From NCBI RefSeq assembly GCF_946223165.1, contig NZ_CAMIBP010000040.1, positions 1-18,419 of the forward strand: 18,419 bases of DNA. Reading direction: 5' to 3'. Below are positions 1-6,264 of this stretch, piece after piece. Position 1 is the stretch's first letter. Every line of letters starts with the position of its first letter. Below the pieces are notes generated by a model. It was not told the DNA's origin and searched no databases. It saw only the letters and a program-made list of their open reading frames with translations. A program made the position numbers and the translations under genes. This DNA comes from an uncultured Corynebacterium sp. GTDB taxonomy: Bacteria; Actinomycetota; Actinomycetes; Mycobacteriales; Mycobacteriaceae.

Positions 1-257
1 AGTTCTCGACGGAGTGGGATCAGAATGGCAATGCAGTCATCAAGGTGCTCTCCGGTGGTCCCGCGATCATCGGTAATACGTGCGCCGAGTCAGACACCTC
101 CGCTAACTGCGTGAAGAAGGTCGGCATCCTTCAGGTCGCCGACATCACAAAGGGCACGCTGCCCAAGTCCGGTGGTGAGGGCGTAGGCCTGTGGGCTCTC
201 GCTGGCGCCGCGATTATCGCGGTAGGGTGCCTTGCTTTGCGACGTCGCCGAGTTTAG
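1..257 (+). CDS. C-terminal fragment of a sortase-anchored surface protein (pilin-like)
   Basis: The reading frame is open from the left edge (codons begin at base 3) and ends at TAG 255-257, so the start and most of the protein lie outside the window. The visible end is a classic cell-wall sorting signal: a variant LPxTG motif reading LPKSGG, then about 20 hydrophobic residues (GLWALAGAAIIAVGCLALR) and a basic tail RRRRV. Sortase would cut in this motif and link the protein to a pilin lysine or to peptidoglycan. Two cysteines, in NTC and ANC, lie 9 residues apart before the motif and could form a disulfide. The class C sortase gene directly downstream, in convergent orientation, makes a pilus subunit the likely identity, but whether it is shaft, tip or base cannot be told from this fragment. 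Serine in place of the usual threonine of LPxTG is notable. Confidence 0.8.
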   Translation, partial: FSTEWDQNGNAVIKVLSGGPAIIGNTCAESDTSANCVKKVGILQVADITKGTLPKSGGEGVGLWALAGAAIIAVGCLALRRRRV

Positions 258-286
258 AACAAGCGCCTCCGGCTACTGCTAGAAAC

Positions 287-321
287 GGCCCGCTCTTCCA
301 ATAACTGAGGAAGGGCGGGCC
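287..321. terminator. Bidirectional hairpin terminator between pilin-like gene and sortase
   Basis: A 13-base arm at 287-299 (GGCCCGCTCTTCC) pairs with 309-321 (GGAAGGGCGGGCC) with a single G-T wobble, around a 9-base loop. It lies between two convergent genes, 30 bases after the pilin-like stop and 22 bases before the sortase stop. T-rich bases follow on both strands (TTGATGCGTTTTC and GTTTCTA). It most likely stops transcription from both sides. Confidence 0.8.
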
Positions 322-343
322 TTGATGCGTTTTCATTGGCGGG

Positions 344-1264
344 TTAGGAGTCCTGCGGGTCGTCGTCAAGCGCGGCGTCCTTGGCGTTGCTGACATATTT
401 GCGCCACCAGTAGATGAGTAGAAGTACGATAATGGCCGCGGCAGCTAGGATGGCCCACATCCACCACTGCCAGTGCACACCCGAGCTGTTGAAGGCGGCC
501 TCATCTTCCGGATCCATCGGCACGCGGTGGCCGGTGACGAGCAAGCGGTGAGTGTTTACACCGTAGGGGGTGCAGGTAATGAGCGTAACGAGGTCCTGGC
601 CAGGCTCACGGTGGAGCGAGCTGGTGTCCGCGGGCTCCACGACGCGAATATCGTGGACCTCGTACTTGAGCTTCTCGCCGCCGGCGGCGATGTAGAAAGC
701 GTCGCCCTTTTTGACCTTGGTGAGGTTGTCCCACAGCGTGGCGTTTTGTAGACCGGTGTGGGCAGAGAGCGCTGCGTGCCGGCCCTCGCCGTCGCCTATG
801 CCGCCGACAGGCAGGTCCGTTCCGTAGAGGTGGCCAGCGCCGCGGGAGAGCGCCTTTTCTGAGGTTCCGTGATAAATAGGCAAATCGGAATCGATGGAAG
901 GGATGACGATGCGACCCATGGCATCGGTCTCAGACAACACAGACAGGTACTGGCGGTAGCGTTGGTACTCGGGGGAGTCTTCGTCATCGGTGGTGGTCCA
1001 GGCGTCGCCGATGCTGATCTGGCCCAACTGGGCGTTGTAGGCCTGAGCCTCCTCCCATGCGGTGTGCAGAACCTCGGGTGGAGCCTGCTTTTCGAGTTTC
1101 GCGTACTCCTCGGCGGCGCGGGACTGGTTGTAGTTGTTCCACTGAGTGGCTACCACGGGATAAAGTAGGACGCCCAATCCGACGAGAATTAGCACCAGCG
1201 CAATGACGGCGTTAGAGTTTCTGTTTTTACCTTTGCCGGCTTCGGCTGGTTGTTGTTTTCCCAT
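344..1264 (-). CDS. srtC: Class C (pilin-polymerising) sortase
   Basis: This 306-residue membrane transpeptidase joins pilin subunits through their sorting signals outside the membrane. Residues about 18-40 form an N-terminal membrane segment and residues about 266-287 a second one, followed by a short cytoplasmic tail; a C-terminal membrane anchor is typical of class C enzymes. The catalytic triad is visible: His169 in SAHTG, Cys231 in TLITCTPYG and Arg240 in THRLL. Just before the catalytic domain, residues 87-89 read DAW where class C sortases usually carry a DPW/DPF-type lid that plugs the active site; proline is replaced by alanine. The ATG at 1262-1264 follows a GAGGTAGGA ribosome-binding stretch. 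It converges on the sorting-signal protein at the left edge, which is probably its substrate, although most corynebacterial spa clusters have sortase and pilins on the same strand. The class assignment is firm; the exact substrate is inferred. Confidence 0.92.
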   Translation of the reverse strand: MGKQQPAEAGKGKNRNSNAVIALVLILVGLGVLLYPVVATQWNNYNQSRAAEEYAKLEKQAPPEVLHTAWEEAQAYNAQLGQISIGDAWTTTDDEDSPEYQRYRQYLSVLSETDAMGRIVIPSIDSDLPIYHGTSEKALSRGAGHLYGTDLPVGGIGDGEGRHAALSAHTGLQNATLWDNLTKVKKGDAFYIAAGGEKLKYEVHDIRVVEPADTSSLHREPGQDLVTLITCTPYGVNTHRLLVTGHRVPMDPEDEAAFNSSGVHWQWWMWAILAAAAIIVLLLIYWWRKYVSNAKDAALDDDPQDS

Positions 1265-1403
1265 CTTGTCCTACCTCGTGAGTTTCGTTGCCTCGATACG
1301 CTCAGGACCCTCTAGGCGGAGAGCTGCGGCATTGCCAATAACTTTAGGCTCGGAGATAGGTCGCGGGATAACGCACCGCCGGGACAAAGTGCAAACACAT
1401 AAA

Positions 1404-1421
1404 CCCCAGCCTGAACTGGGG
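1404..1421 (-). terminator. Terminator of tRNA-Gly
   Basis: On the minus strand, CCCCAG and CTGGGG form a perfect 6-bp stem around a 6-base loop (TTCAGG), followed by TTTATGTGTTTG. It lies 5 bases beyond the CCA end of the tRNA, where a tRNA transcript would be expected to stop, and it also separates the tRNA from the sortase gene. Confidence 0.75.
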
Positions 1422-1426
1422 CTATT

Positions 1427-1500
1427 TGGAGCCGACGACGGGAATCGAACCCGCGCCAGCAGCTTGGGAAGCTGCAGTTCTACCATTAAACTACGTCGGC
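1427..1500 (-). tRNA. tRNA-Gly (anticodon CCC)
   Basis: The minus strand folds into a full cloverleaf of 74 bases. The acceptor stem GCCGACG pairs perfectly with CGTCGGC, the discriminator is T, and CCA is encoded. The anticodon arm GCAGC-TTCCCAA-GCTGC gives anticodon CCC, reading GGG codons. The T arm is GCGGG-TTCGATT-CCCGT. A hairpin terminator follows. No integrase gene or duplicated 3' end of this tRNA is visible nearby, so it shows no sign of acting as an integration site here. Confidence 0.97.
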
Positions 1501-1501
1501 G

Positions 1502-1520
1502 CAATGCAGATTGTGCATTG
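1502..1520. repeat. Perfect 7-bp inverted repeat abutting the 5' end of tRNA-Gly
   Basis: CAATGCA at 1502-1508 and TGCATTG at 1514-1520 are exact reverse complements around 5 bases (GATTG). The repeat ends one base outside the mature tRNA 5' end. It could be a stem-loop in the pre-tRNA leader next to the RNase P cut, or an operator-like site between the divergent tRNA and dcd transcripts. Function is unknown. Confidence 0.45.
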
Positions 1521-1574
1521 TCGTAAAGCTTAGCACCGCCGCTGCCCGAGGCCATAAAAGGCCCAGTGGGGAGG

Positions 1575-1580
1575 TAGACT
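1575..1580 (+). promoter_or_regulatory. -10 element of dcd, probably giving a leaderless mRNA
   Basis: TAGACT matches the corynebacterial TANNNT -10 pattern. It lies 7 bases before the dcd GTG at 1588, which puts the expected transcription start at or next to the first base of the start codon. No recognisable -35 box is seen at the normal distance. A GGGGAGG stretch at 1568-1574 lies too far upstream (13 bases) to be an ideal ribosome-binding site, which favours the leaderless reading. Confidence 0.5.
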
Positions 1581-1587
1581 ATCAGCC

Positions 1588-2151
1588 GTGCTTCTTTCAG
1601 ATAGAGACCTCCGCGCCGCCATCGAGTCCGAGCGTCTGGGCATTGAGCCCTATGACGCGGCGATGGTGCAGCCATCCTCCATCGATGTCCGCTTGGACAA
1701 GTTCTTCCGCGTGTTTAACAACTCGCGCTACACGCACATCGATCCGAAGCTGGAGATGCCGGACCTGACCAGCCTCGTGGAAGTCGAGGATGGAGACGCT
1801 TTCGTGCTGCACCCGGGCGAGTTCGTGCTGGGTGCTACCTATGAGAAGTTTACGCTGCCCGCGGACCTGGCCGGCCGCCTGGAAGGCAAGTCCTCGTTGG
1901 GCCGCCTGGGCTTGCTCACGCACTCGACGGCGGGTTTTATCGACCCGGGCTTTAGCGGCCACATCACGCTGGAGCTGTCCAACACGGCCAACCTGCCCAT
2001 CACCCTGTGGCCGGGCATGAAGGTGGGCCAGCTGGCTATCTTCAAGATGTCCTCGCCGGCGGAGAACCCGTACGGCTCCGGCGCGTTGGGATCGAAGTAC
2101 CAGGGGCAGCGCGGCCCGACGCCGTCGAAGTCTTACCTGAACTTCCGCTAG
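1588..2151 (+). CDS. dcd: dCTP deaminase (probably the dUMP-forming bifunctional type)
   Basis: The 187-residue protein starts MLLSDRDLRAAI and matches the whole length of actinobacterial Dcd. It deaminates dCTP on the way to dUMP for thymidylate synthesis. The trimeric dUTPase-fold signature is clear: GKSSLGRLG at residues 100-108, then the catalytic-site stretch GHITLELSN with the proposed general base Glu129, and the C-terminal lid with QGQRGPTPS near residues 172-180. The M. tuberculosis homologue is known to carry out both deamination and diphosphate release; the strong similarity recalled over the core suggests the same here, but the dUMP-forming activity is inferred. The start is GTG at 1588. 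The gene precedes ugd by 42 bases, the same order as dcd-udgA in M. tuberculosis. Confidence 0.95.
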   Translation: MLLSDRDLRAAIESERLGIEPYDAAMVQPSSIDVRLDKFFRVFNNSRYTHIDPKLEMPDLTSLVEVEDGDAFVLHPGEFVLGATYEKFTLPADLAGRLEGKSSLGRLGLLTHSTAGFIDPGFSGHITLELSNTANLPITLWPGMKVGQLAIFKMSSPAENPYGSGALGSKYQGQRGPTPSKSYLNFR

Positions 2152-2168
2152 GGTTCAGGCCCCGTTTA

Positions 2169-2196
2169 CATAAGGCGCCTACCATGGCGCCTTATG
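2169..2196 (+). promoter_or_regulatory. Palindromic promoter/operator overlapping the ugd start codon
   Basis: CATAAGGCGCC at 2169-2179 and GGCGCCTTATG at 2186-2196 are exact 11-bp reverse complements. The 6-base centre, TACCAT (2180-2185), fits the TANNNT -10 pattern, and the ugd ATG (2194-2196) is the end of the right arm. With 8 bases between the hexamer and the ATG, transcription would start at or within a base or two of the start codon. A protein bound to this palindrome would cover both the -10 box and the start site. As RNA from dcd readthrough, the hairpin would hide the ugd start codon. No T-run follows, so it is not a standard terminator. Confidence 0.5.
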
Positions 2197-3525
2197 CGTA
2201 TGACTGTGATTGGCACCGGTTACCTCGGTGCGACGCACGCCGCCTGCATGGCCGAACTGGGTCACGAGGTCCTGGGCGTGGACGTGGATTCCGTCAAGAT
2301 CGAGGCCCTCGCCGCCGGCCGCGTTCCCTTCTACGAGCCGGGCCTGCCCGAGGTCCTCGAGCGCAATATCGAGGCAGGCCGCCTGAGTTTTACGACTGAC
2401 TACGCGGAGGCGGCGGCGTTCGCCAACGTCCATTTCCTCGGCGTGGGCACCCCGCAGCGCCACGGCTCTTACGCCGCTGATCTCACCTACGTCCGCGCGG
2501 TCATCACGGATCTGGTCCCGCAGCTCAACGGCGATCACATCATTTTTGGTAAGTCCACCGTTCCGGTGGGCACGGCTGCGGAGCTGCAGGAGCTTGCTGA
2601 TTCCTTGGCGCCCGCCGGCACCCGCGTGGAGATCGCGTGGAACCCGGAGTTCCTGCGCGAGGGCTATGCCGTCAAGGACACTATCACCCCGGACCGCATC
2701 GTCCTGGGGGTGCGCAACGACGCCGCGAATGGTAGCCGCGCGGAGGAAGTGGCCCGCGAGGTCTACGCCACCCCGCTGGCGGCCGACACCCCGTTCATCG
2801 TCACGGATCTGCAGACTGCGGAGCTGGTGAAGGTCTCCGCCAACGCGTTCCTGGCCACCAAGATTTCGTTCATCAACGCCGTCTCGGAGATCTGCGAGAT
2901 CGCCGGTGCGGACGTGGTCAAGCTGGCCGATGCCATCGGGTACGACGACCGCATCGGTCGGAAGTTCCTCGGTGCCGGCCTCGGCTTCGGCGGCGGCTGC
3001 CTGCCGAAGGATATTCGCGCGTTCATGGCGCGCGCGGGCGAGCTGGGGGCGGACCAGGCCCTGACGTTCCTGCGCGAGGTCGACGCCATCAACATGCGCC
3101 GGCGCGATCGCGTGGTGGACCTGGCGAAGGCTGCCTTCGGTGGTTCGTTGCTGGGCCATCGCGTGACGGTGCTGGGCTGCGCGTTCAAGCCGAACTCGGA
3201 TGACGTGCGTGACTCGCCGGCTTTGTCGGTGGCTGGCTCGCTGTCCCTGGCTGGTGCCGCCGTGACGGTCTATGACCCGGAGGGCATGGACAATGCCCGC
3301 AAGGTGTTTCCGACGCTTAACTACGCGGCCTCGGCCACGGAGGCGCTCACCGGCTCGGAGCTGGTCATTGTGGCCACCGAGTGGCAGGAGTTCAAGGATC
3401 TGGATCCTGTGGCCACGGCCGGGCTCGTCGACGTGCCCAGCATCATCGACGGCCGCAACGTCCTCGACGTTGAGACCTGGCGCGCCGCGGGGTGGAACCT
3501 CCAGGCCCTCGGCCGCAGCATCTAA
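2194..3525 (+). CDS. ugd: UDP-glucose 6-dehydrogenase
   Basis: The 443-residue enzyme oxidises UDP-glucose to UDP-glucuronate with two NAD+ in the cytoplasm. The N-terminal NAD-binding Rossmann motif is GTGYLG at residues 7-12. The substrate-domain signature NPEFLREG follows, then the catalytic Cys269 in FGGGCLPKDI, and the C-terminal UDP-binding domain opens with GCAFKPNSDDVRDSP. Length and domain order are normal for the family. ATG 2194 is chosen; an in-frame ATG at 2200 is possible, and neither has a good ribosome-binding site. In corynebacteria glucuronate is used in the Man-GlcA-diacylglycerol anchor of a lipomannan-like glycolipid, so this gene may feed envelope glycolipid synthesis together with the GT87 enzyme 8 kb away; that link is inferred. 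Confidence 0.94.
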   Translation: MRMTVIGTGYLGATHAACMAELGHEVLGVDVDSVKIEALAAGRVPFYEPGLPEVLERNIEAGRLSFTTDYAEAAAFANVHFLGVGTPQRHGSYAADLTYVRAVITDLVPQLNGDHIIFGKSTVPVGTAAELQELADSLAPAGTRVEIAWNPEFLREGYAVKDTITPDRIVLGVRNDAANGSRAEEVAREVYATPLAADTPFIVTDLQTAELVKVSANAFLATKISFINAVSEICEIAGADVVKLADAIGYDDRIGRKFLGAGLGFGGGCLPKDIRAFMARAGELGADQALTFLREVDAINMRRRDRVVDLAKAAFGGSLLGHRVTVLGCAFKPNSDDVRDSPALSVAGSLSLAGAAVTVYDPEGMDNARKVFPTLNYAASATEALTGSELVIVATEWQEFKDLDPVATAGLVDVPSIIDGRNVLDVETWRAAGWNLQALGRSI

Positions 3526-3560
3526 GTCCGCATGTCTCAGCCGCAGCTTCCGGGGCGTAG

Positions 3561-3579
3561 CGCCGGCCTTAGGCCGGCG
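3561..3579. terminator. Hairpin between convergent ugd and YibE/F gene, with a stop codon as its loop
   Basis: CGCCGGCC and GGCCGGCG form an 8-bp all-GC stem around TTA, which on the minus strand is the TAA stop codon of the YibE/F gene. It sits 35 bases after the ugd stop and is the only strong hairpin between the two convergent genes. There is no T-run on either side, so termination by this hairpin alone is uncertain. Confidence 0.45.
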
Positions 3580-4882
3580 TCGTGGTGGCGATAACGCGGT
3601 TCGCAGGGCGCTCGGGGACCACCCACGCGGCGATGTAAGTGGAGATGGGCACGGCCAGCGTGAGCGCGAGGGCGCCGGCACTCGAGCGCAGCAGCTCGGT
3701 GGCCACGAGATCCGAGGTCAGCATCTGCCCCAGCGGGCGCTGCGCGGCTGTGATGAGGACCAGCAGGGGGAGCACGGCGCCGGTGTACGACAGGACGATG
3801 GTGTAGACCATCGAGGCGATGTGGTCCCGGCCGACCTTCATGGCGGAGAAGAAGAGCGCGCCCGGGCGGGCATCGGGCCGCGCGGCGGCCAGCTCGGTGA
3901 CGGTGGAGGCCTGCGCGATGGCGACGTCGTTGAGGCCGCCCAGCGCGCCGATGATGAAGCCGGAGAGCATGACGCCGACGATGGAGACGGACGGCAGGTA
4001 GAGCACGAGCTTGAGGTGTTCCTCGTTGGAATATCCCTGCAGGTGAGTAGAGCCAATCATCGCCCACGCGATGAGCGAGGCTAGCCCCAACGCCAGGAGT
4101 GAGCCGCACAGCGCCGAGGCGGACTTCCAATTCAGCCCGTGCACCACGGGGATGGCCACGATGATGATGGCGCAGCAGGCGACGAGAGTCAGCGGCAGGG
4201 CCGAGGTGCCCTCGGCGATGCCGGGGAGGAGGAAGCCAAAGACGACGGCGAGGGAGTAGGCCAGCCCGATGAGGGAGCGCAAGCCCTGCCAGGCGGCGAG
4301 GCCGATGACGACGAGCGCGACGAAGCCGCCCCAGATCCACAGCGCCCGCCCGCGCGAATAATCCGCGAACGCGTACGTGCCGTCGGGAGACTCGGACAGC
4401 TGGATGCGCTGCCCCTCGGCAAGGTCCGGATCGCCGGGCATGCCCCAGCCGACCAGCTGGGTCTGTTTGCCGGCGTTGGGGCCCTCCGTGATGTCGACGA
4501 GTGCGCGGGTGCACGAGGTGGGGGCGGCACCGGCGGCGCCGGGCACACTGGAGGCGGCGGCCGGGGCGGCATCGGCAAGCGTGGAGACGGTGCCCGGCTC
4601 GAAGACCGTGCCCGTGACGGTGGACTGGCACTGCTGCAGATCCGAGGTGGTCCCGGCGCTGGCGACGGTGCCGGCAACCTGGGCATTGTTGAGCCCGTAC
4701 GTGGTGGCGAACTCCTCGGTGACGTGATCCCGCGCCGAGGACTGCGGCCAGAGGATGACCAGCCCGACGATGGTGGCGAGCACGGTCAGCGCCAACGCCG
4801 CCAGAACGCCACGGCGCCACGGATGGTGCGGCGTGTGCTCGCCCGTGGCGCCGGGATAATCAGCGAGAGAATGTCGACCCAT
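3569..4882 (-). CDS. YibE/F family membrane protein
   Basis: The 437-residue protein is an integral membrane protein of the YibE/F family, whose molecular function is not established. A membrane segment lies at residues about 26-46, then an extracytoplasmic region of roughly 130 residues with cysteines (LQQCQ and PTSCTR) and an Ala/Pro-rich stretch, then around eight membrane segments from about residue 180 to the end. The family-typical region includes GFIIGALGGLNDVAIAQAST and the following MKVGRDHIASMVYT stretch, with charged residues between membrane helices. ATG 4880-4882 is preceded by AGGCGG only one base away, too close for a normal ribosome-binding site; CACAAT 7 bases upstream could act as a -10 box. 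A Fur/Zur-like palindrome overlaps that position. alaT lies upstream on the same strand, 89 bases away. Confidence 0.85.
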   Translation of the reverse strand: MGRHSLADYPGATGEHTPHHPWRRGVLAALALTVLATIVGLVILWPQSSARDHVTEEFATTYGLNNAQVAGTVASAGTTSDLQQCQSTVTGTVFEPGTVSTLADAAPAAASSVPGAAGAAPTSCTRALVDITEGPNAGKQTQLVGWGMPGDPDLAEGQRIQLSESPDGTYAFADYSRGRALWIWGGFVALVVIGLAAWQGLRSLIGLAYSLAVVFGFLLPGIAEGTSALPLTLVACCAIIIVAIPVVHGLNWKSASALCGSLLALGLASLIAWAMIGSTHLQGYSNEEHLKLVLYLPSVSIVGVMLSGFIIGALGGLNDVAIAQASTVTELAAARPDARPGALFFSAMKVGRDHIASMVYTIVLSYTGAVLPLLVLITAAQRPLGQMLTSDLVATELLRSSAGALALTLAVPISTYIAAWVVPERPANRVIATTTPA

Positions 4883-4891
4883 GCCGCCTAT

Positions 4892-4906
4892 TGTGAATCA
4901 TTTTCA
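4892..4906 (-). promoter_or_regulatory. Candidate Fur-family (Zur-like) operator before the YibE/F gene
   Basis: The minus strand reads TGAAAATGATTCACA, matching 13 of 15 positions of the TGAAAATGATTTTCA-type palindrome used by actinobacterial Zur and related Fur-family repressors. Outer arms GTGAA and TTCAC are exact reverse complements (4893-4907). It ends 9 bases before the start codon and overlaps the possible -10 hexamer CACAAT (4890-4895), a good place for repression. The match is by eye from recalled consensus. Confidence 0.35.
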
Positions 4907-4942
4907 CCAGCAGGGCAAATAGGGTCACAGGTCGCTGCAGAG

Positions 4943-4975
4943 CCGGGGATTCGCCGGGGATTCGCTGGGGATTAT
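4943..4975. repeat. Three tandem 11-bp repeats at the 3' end of alaT
   Basis: Two exact copies of CCGGGGATTCG (4943-4953, 4954-4964) are followed by a diverged copy CTGGGGATTAT (4965-4975) that includes the TAA stop codon of alaT. The array lies in the gap between alaT and the YibE/F gene. It is probably a replication-slippage product; a regulatory role is possible but unsupported. Confidence 0.6.
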
Positions 4976-6189
4976 TGCTTGTAGCTCACCAGGAAGTTGC
5001 CCAGACGCTCGATGGCGTTGTCCAGCTGGGACGCCCACGGCAGTGTGACGACGCGGAAGTGATCCGGCGTGGGCCAGTTAAAGCCGGTACCCTGCACCAG
5101 CAGAATCTTCTCCGCGCGCAGGATATCGAGCATGAGCTTCGAATCATCATGGATCTCATAGACGTTCGGGTCCAGGCGCGGGAAGGCGTAGAGGGCGCCC
5201 ATCGGCTTGACGCAGCTCACGCCCGGAATCCTATTGAGGCCCTTCCACGCGGTGTTGCGCTGCTCCAACAGGCGGCCGCCCTCGCCGGTGAGCTCGTAGA
5301 TGGACTGGCGCCCGCCCAGCGCCACCTGGATGGCGTGCTGCCCCAGGGTGTTCGAGCACAGGCGCGTTCCGCAGAGAAGATCGAGGCCCTCGATGAAGCC
5401 CTGCGCGTGCTTCTTCGGGCCGGTGATGACCATCCAACCCACGCGGTAGCCCGCCACGCGGTAGGCCTTGGACAGGCCGTTGTACGTGATGCACAGTAGA
5501 TCCGGGGCCAACGAGGCGATGGAGATGTGCTTCGCTCCGTCGTAAAGGATCCGGTCGTAGATCTCATCCGCCAGGATGAGCAGGTTGTGCTCGCGGGCGA
5601 TGTCCACGATCTGTTCGAGGACCTCGCGGGAGTACACCGCGCCCGTCGGGTTGTTGGGATTGATGACCACGATGGCCTTGGTCTTCTCCGTGATCTTCGC
5701 GCGAATGTCCTCGATGGACGGGTTCCAATCATCCTCCTCGTCGCACAGGTAGTGCACCGGGGTGCCGCCGGCCAGGGAGGTGGCCGCGGTCCACAGCGGG
5801 TAGTCCGGCGCGGGGATAAGCACCTCGTCGCCGCTGTTGAGCAGCGCCTGAGTGGTCATGGAGATGAGCTCGGATACGCCGTTGCCCAGGTAGACATCGT
5901 TGATGTCGAAGTTTGGGAAATCCTCCAGCTCGTAGCGGGTCACGATGGCGCGACGCGCTGGGATGATGCCCTTCGAGGTGGTGTATCCCTGGGACGTAGG
6001 AAGCGCGGCAATCATGTCTCGCATAATGACATCCGGGGCGTCGAAGCCGAAGATGGCCGGGTTGCCGGTGTTGAGTTTCAGGATCGAGTGGCCGTCGAGC
6101 TCCATGCGCTCGGCCTCCGCGGTGACCTCGCCGCGAATATCGTAGGCAACGCCCTTGAGTTTGTCTGCTTGGTCGAAAATGCGAGTCAT
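4972..6189 (-). CDS. alaT: Alanine/valine-type pyridoxal-phosphate aminotransferase
   Basis: The 405-residue cytoplasmic enzyme is a fold-type I, class I aminotransferase that very closely resembles corynebacterial AlaT, which interconverts pyruvate and alanine using glutamate or 2-oxoisovalerate/valine. The PLP lysine is Lys241 in NGLSKAYR. Asp208 in ADEIYD contacts the pyridine nitrogen, NPNNPTG at 177-183 is the conserved loop, Arg249 in AGYR binds phosphate, and FRVVTLP near the C-terminus supplies the carboxylate-binding arginine. The start ATG 6187-6189 has no convincing ribosome-binding site; TAGAAT ends 8 bases upstream, suggesting a leaderless mRNA. M. tuberculosis has an aspC-annotated homologue (Rv0337c) beside Rv0338c, the etfD homologue; here two genes lie between them. 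Substrate choice is inferred from similarity. Confidence 0.9.
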   Translation of the reverse strand: MTRIFDQADKLKGVAYDIRGEVTAEAERMELDGHSILKLNTGNPAIFGFDAPDVIMRDMIAALPTSQGYTTSKGIIPARRAIVTRYELEDFPNFDINDVYLGNGVSELISMTTQALLNSGDEVLIPAPDYPLWTAATSLAGGTPVHYLCDEEDDWNPSIEDIRAKITEKTKAIVVINPNNPTGAVYSREVLEQIVDIAREHNLLILADEIYDRILYDGAKHISIASLAPDLLCITYNGLSKAYRVAGYRVGWMVITGPKKHAQGFIEGLDLLCGTRLCSNTLGQHAIQVALGGRQSIYELTGEGGRLLEQRNTAWKGLNRIPGVSCVKPMGALYAFPRLDPNVYEIHDDSKLMLDILRAEKILLVQGTGFNWPTPDHFRVVTLPWASQLDNAIERLGNFLVSYKQ

Positions 6190-6197
6190 GGGGCCTA

Positions 6198-6203
6198 ATT
6201 CTA
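6198..6203 (-). promoter_or_regulatory. -10 element of alaT, probably leaderless
   Basis: On the minus strand TAGAAT matches TATAAT at five of six positions and overlaps TATAGA. It ends 8 bases before the alaT ATG, so transcription would start at or next to the start codon. No clear -35 box is visible. Confidence 0.5.
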
Positions 6204-6264
6204 TACCCCTACCGGCGCGACGCTGGCCACATCCTCACAGGTTGGGCCCGTGAGCGGGGGCGAG

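Noticed and set aside
1427..1500. tRNA-Gly as a prophage or island integration site
   Set aside because: No integrase, no duplicate of the tRNA 3' end, and the flanking dcd-ugd order is conserved in relatives.
2179..3681. 500-codon minus-strand frame opposite ugd
   Set aside because: The plus strand encodes a full UDP-glucose dehydrogenase with all motifs; the antisense product is Arg/His-rich without a recognisable domain.
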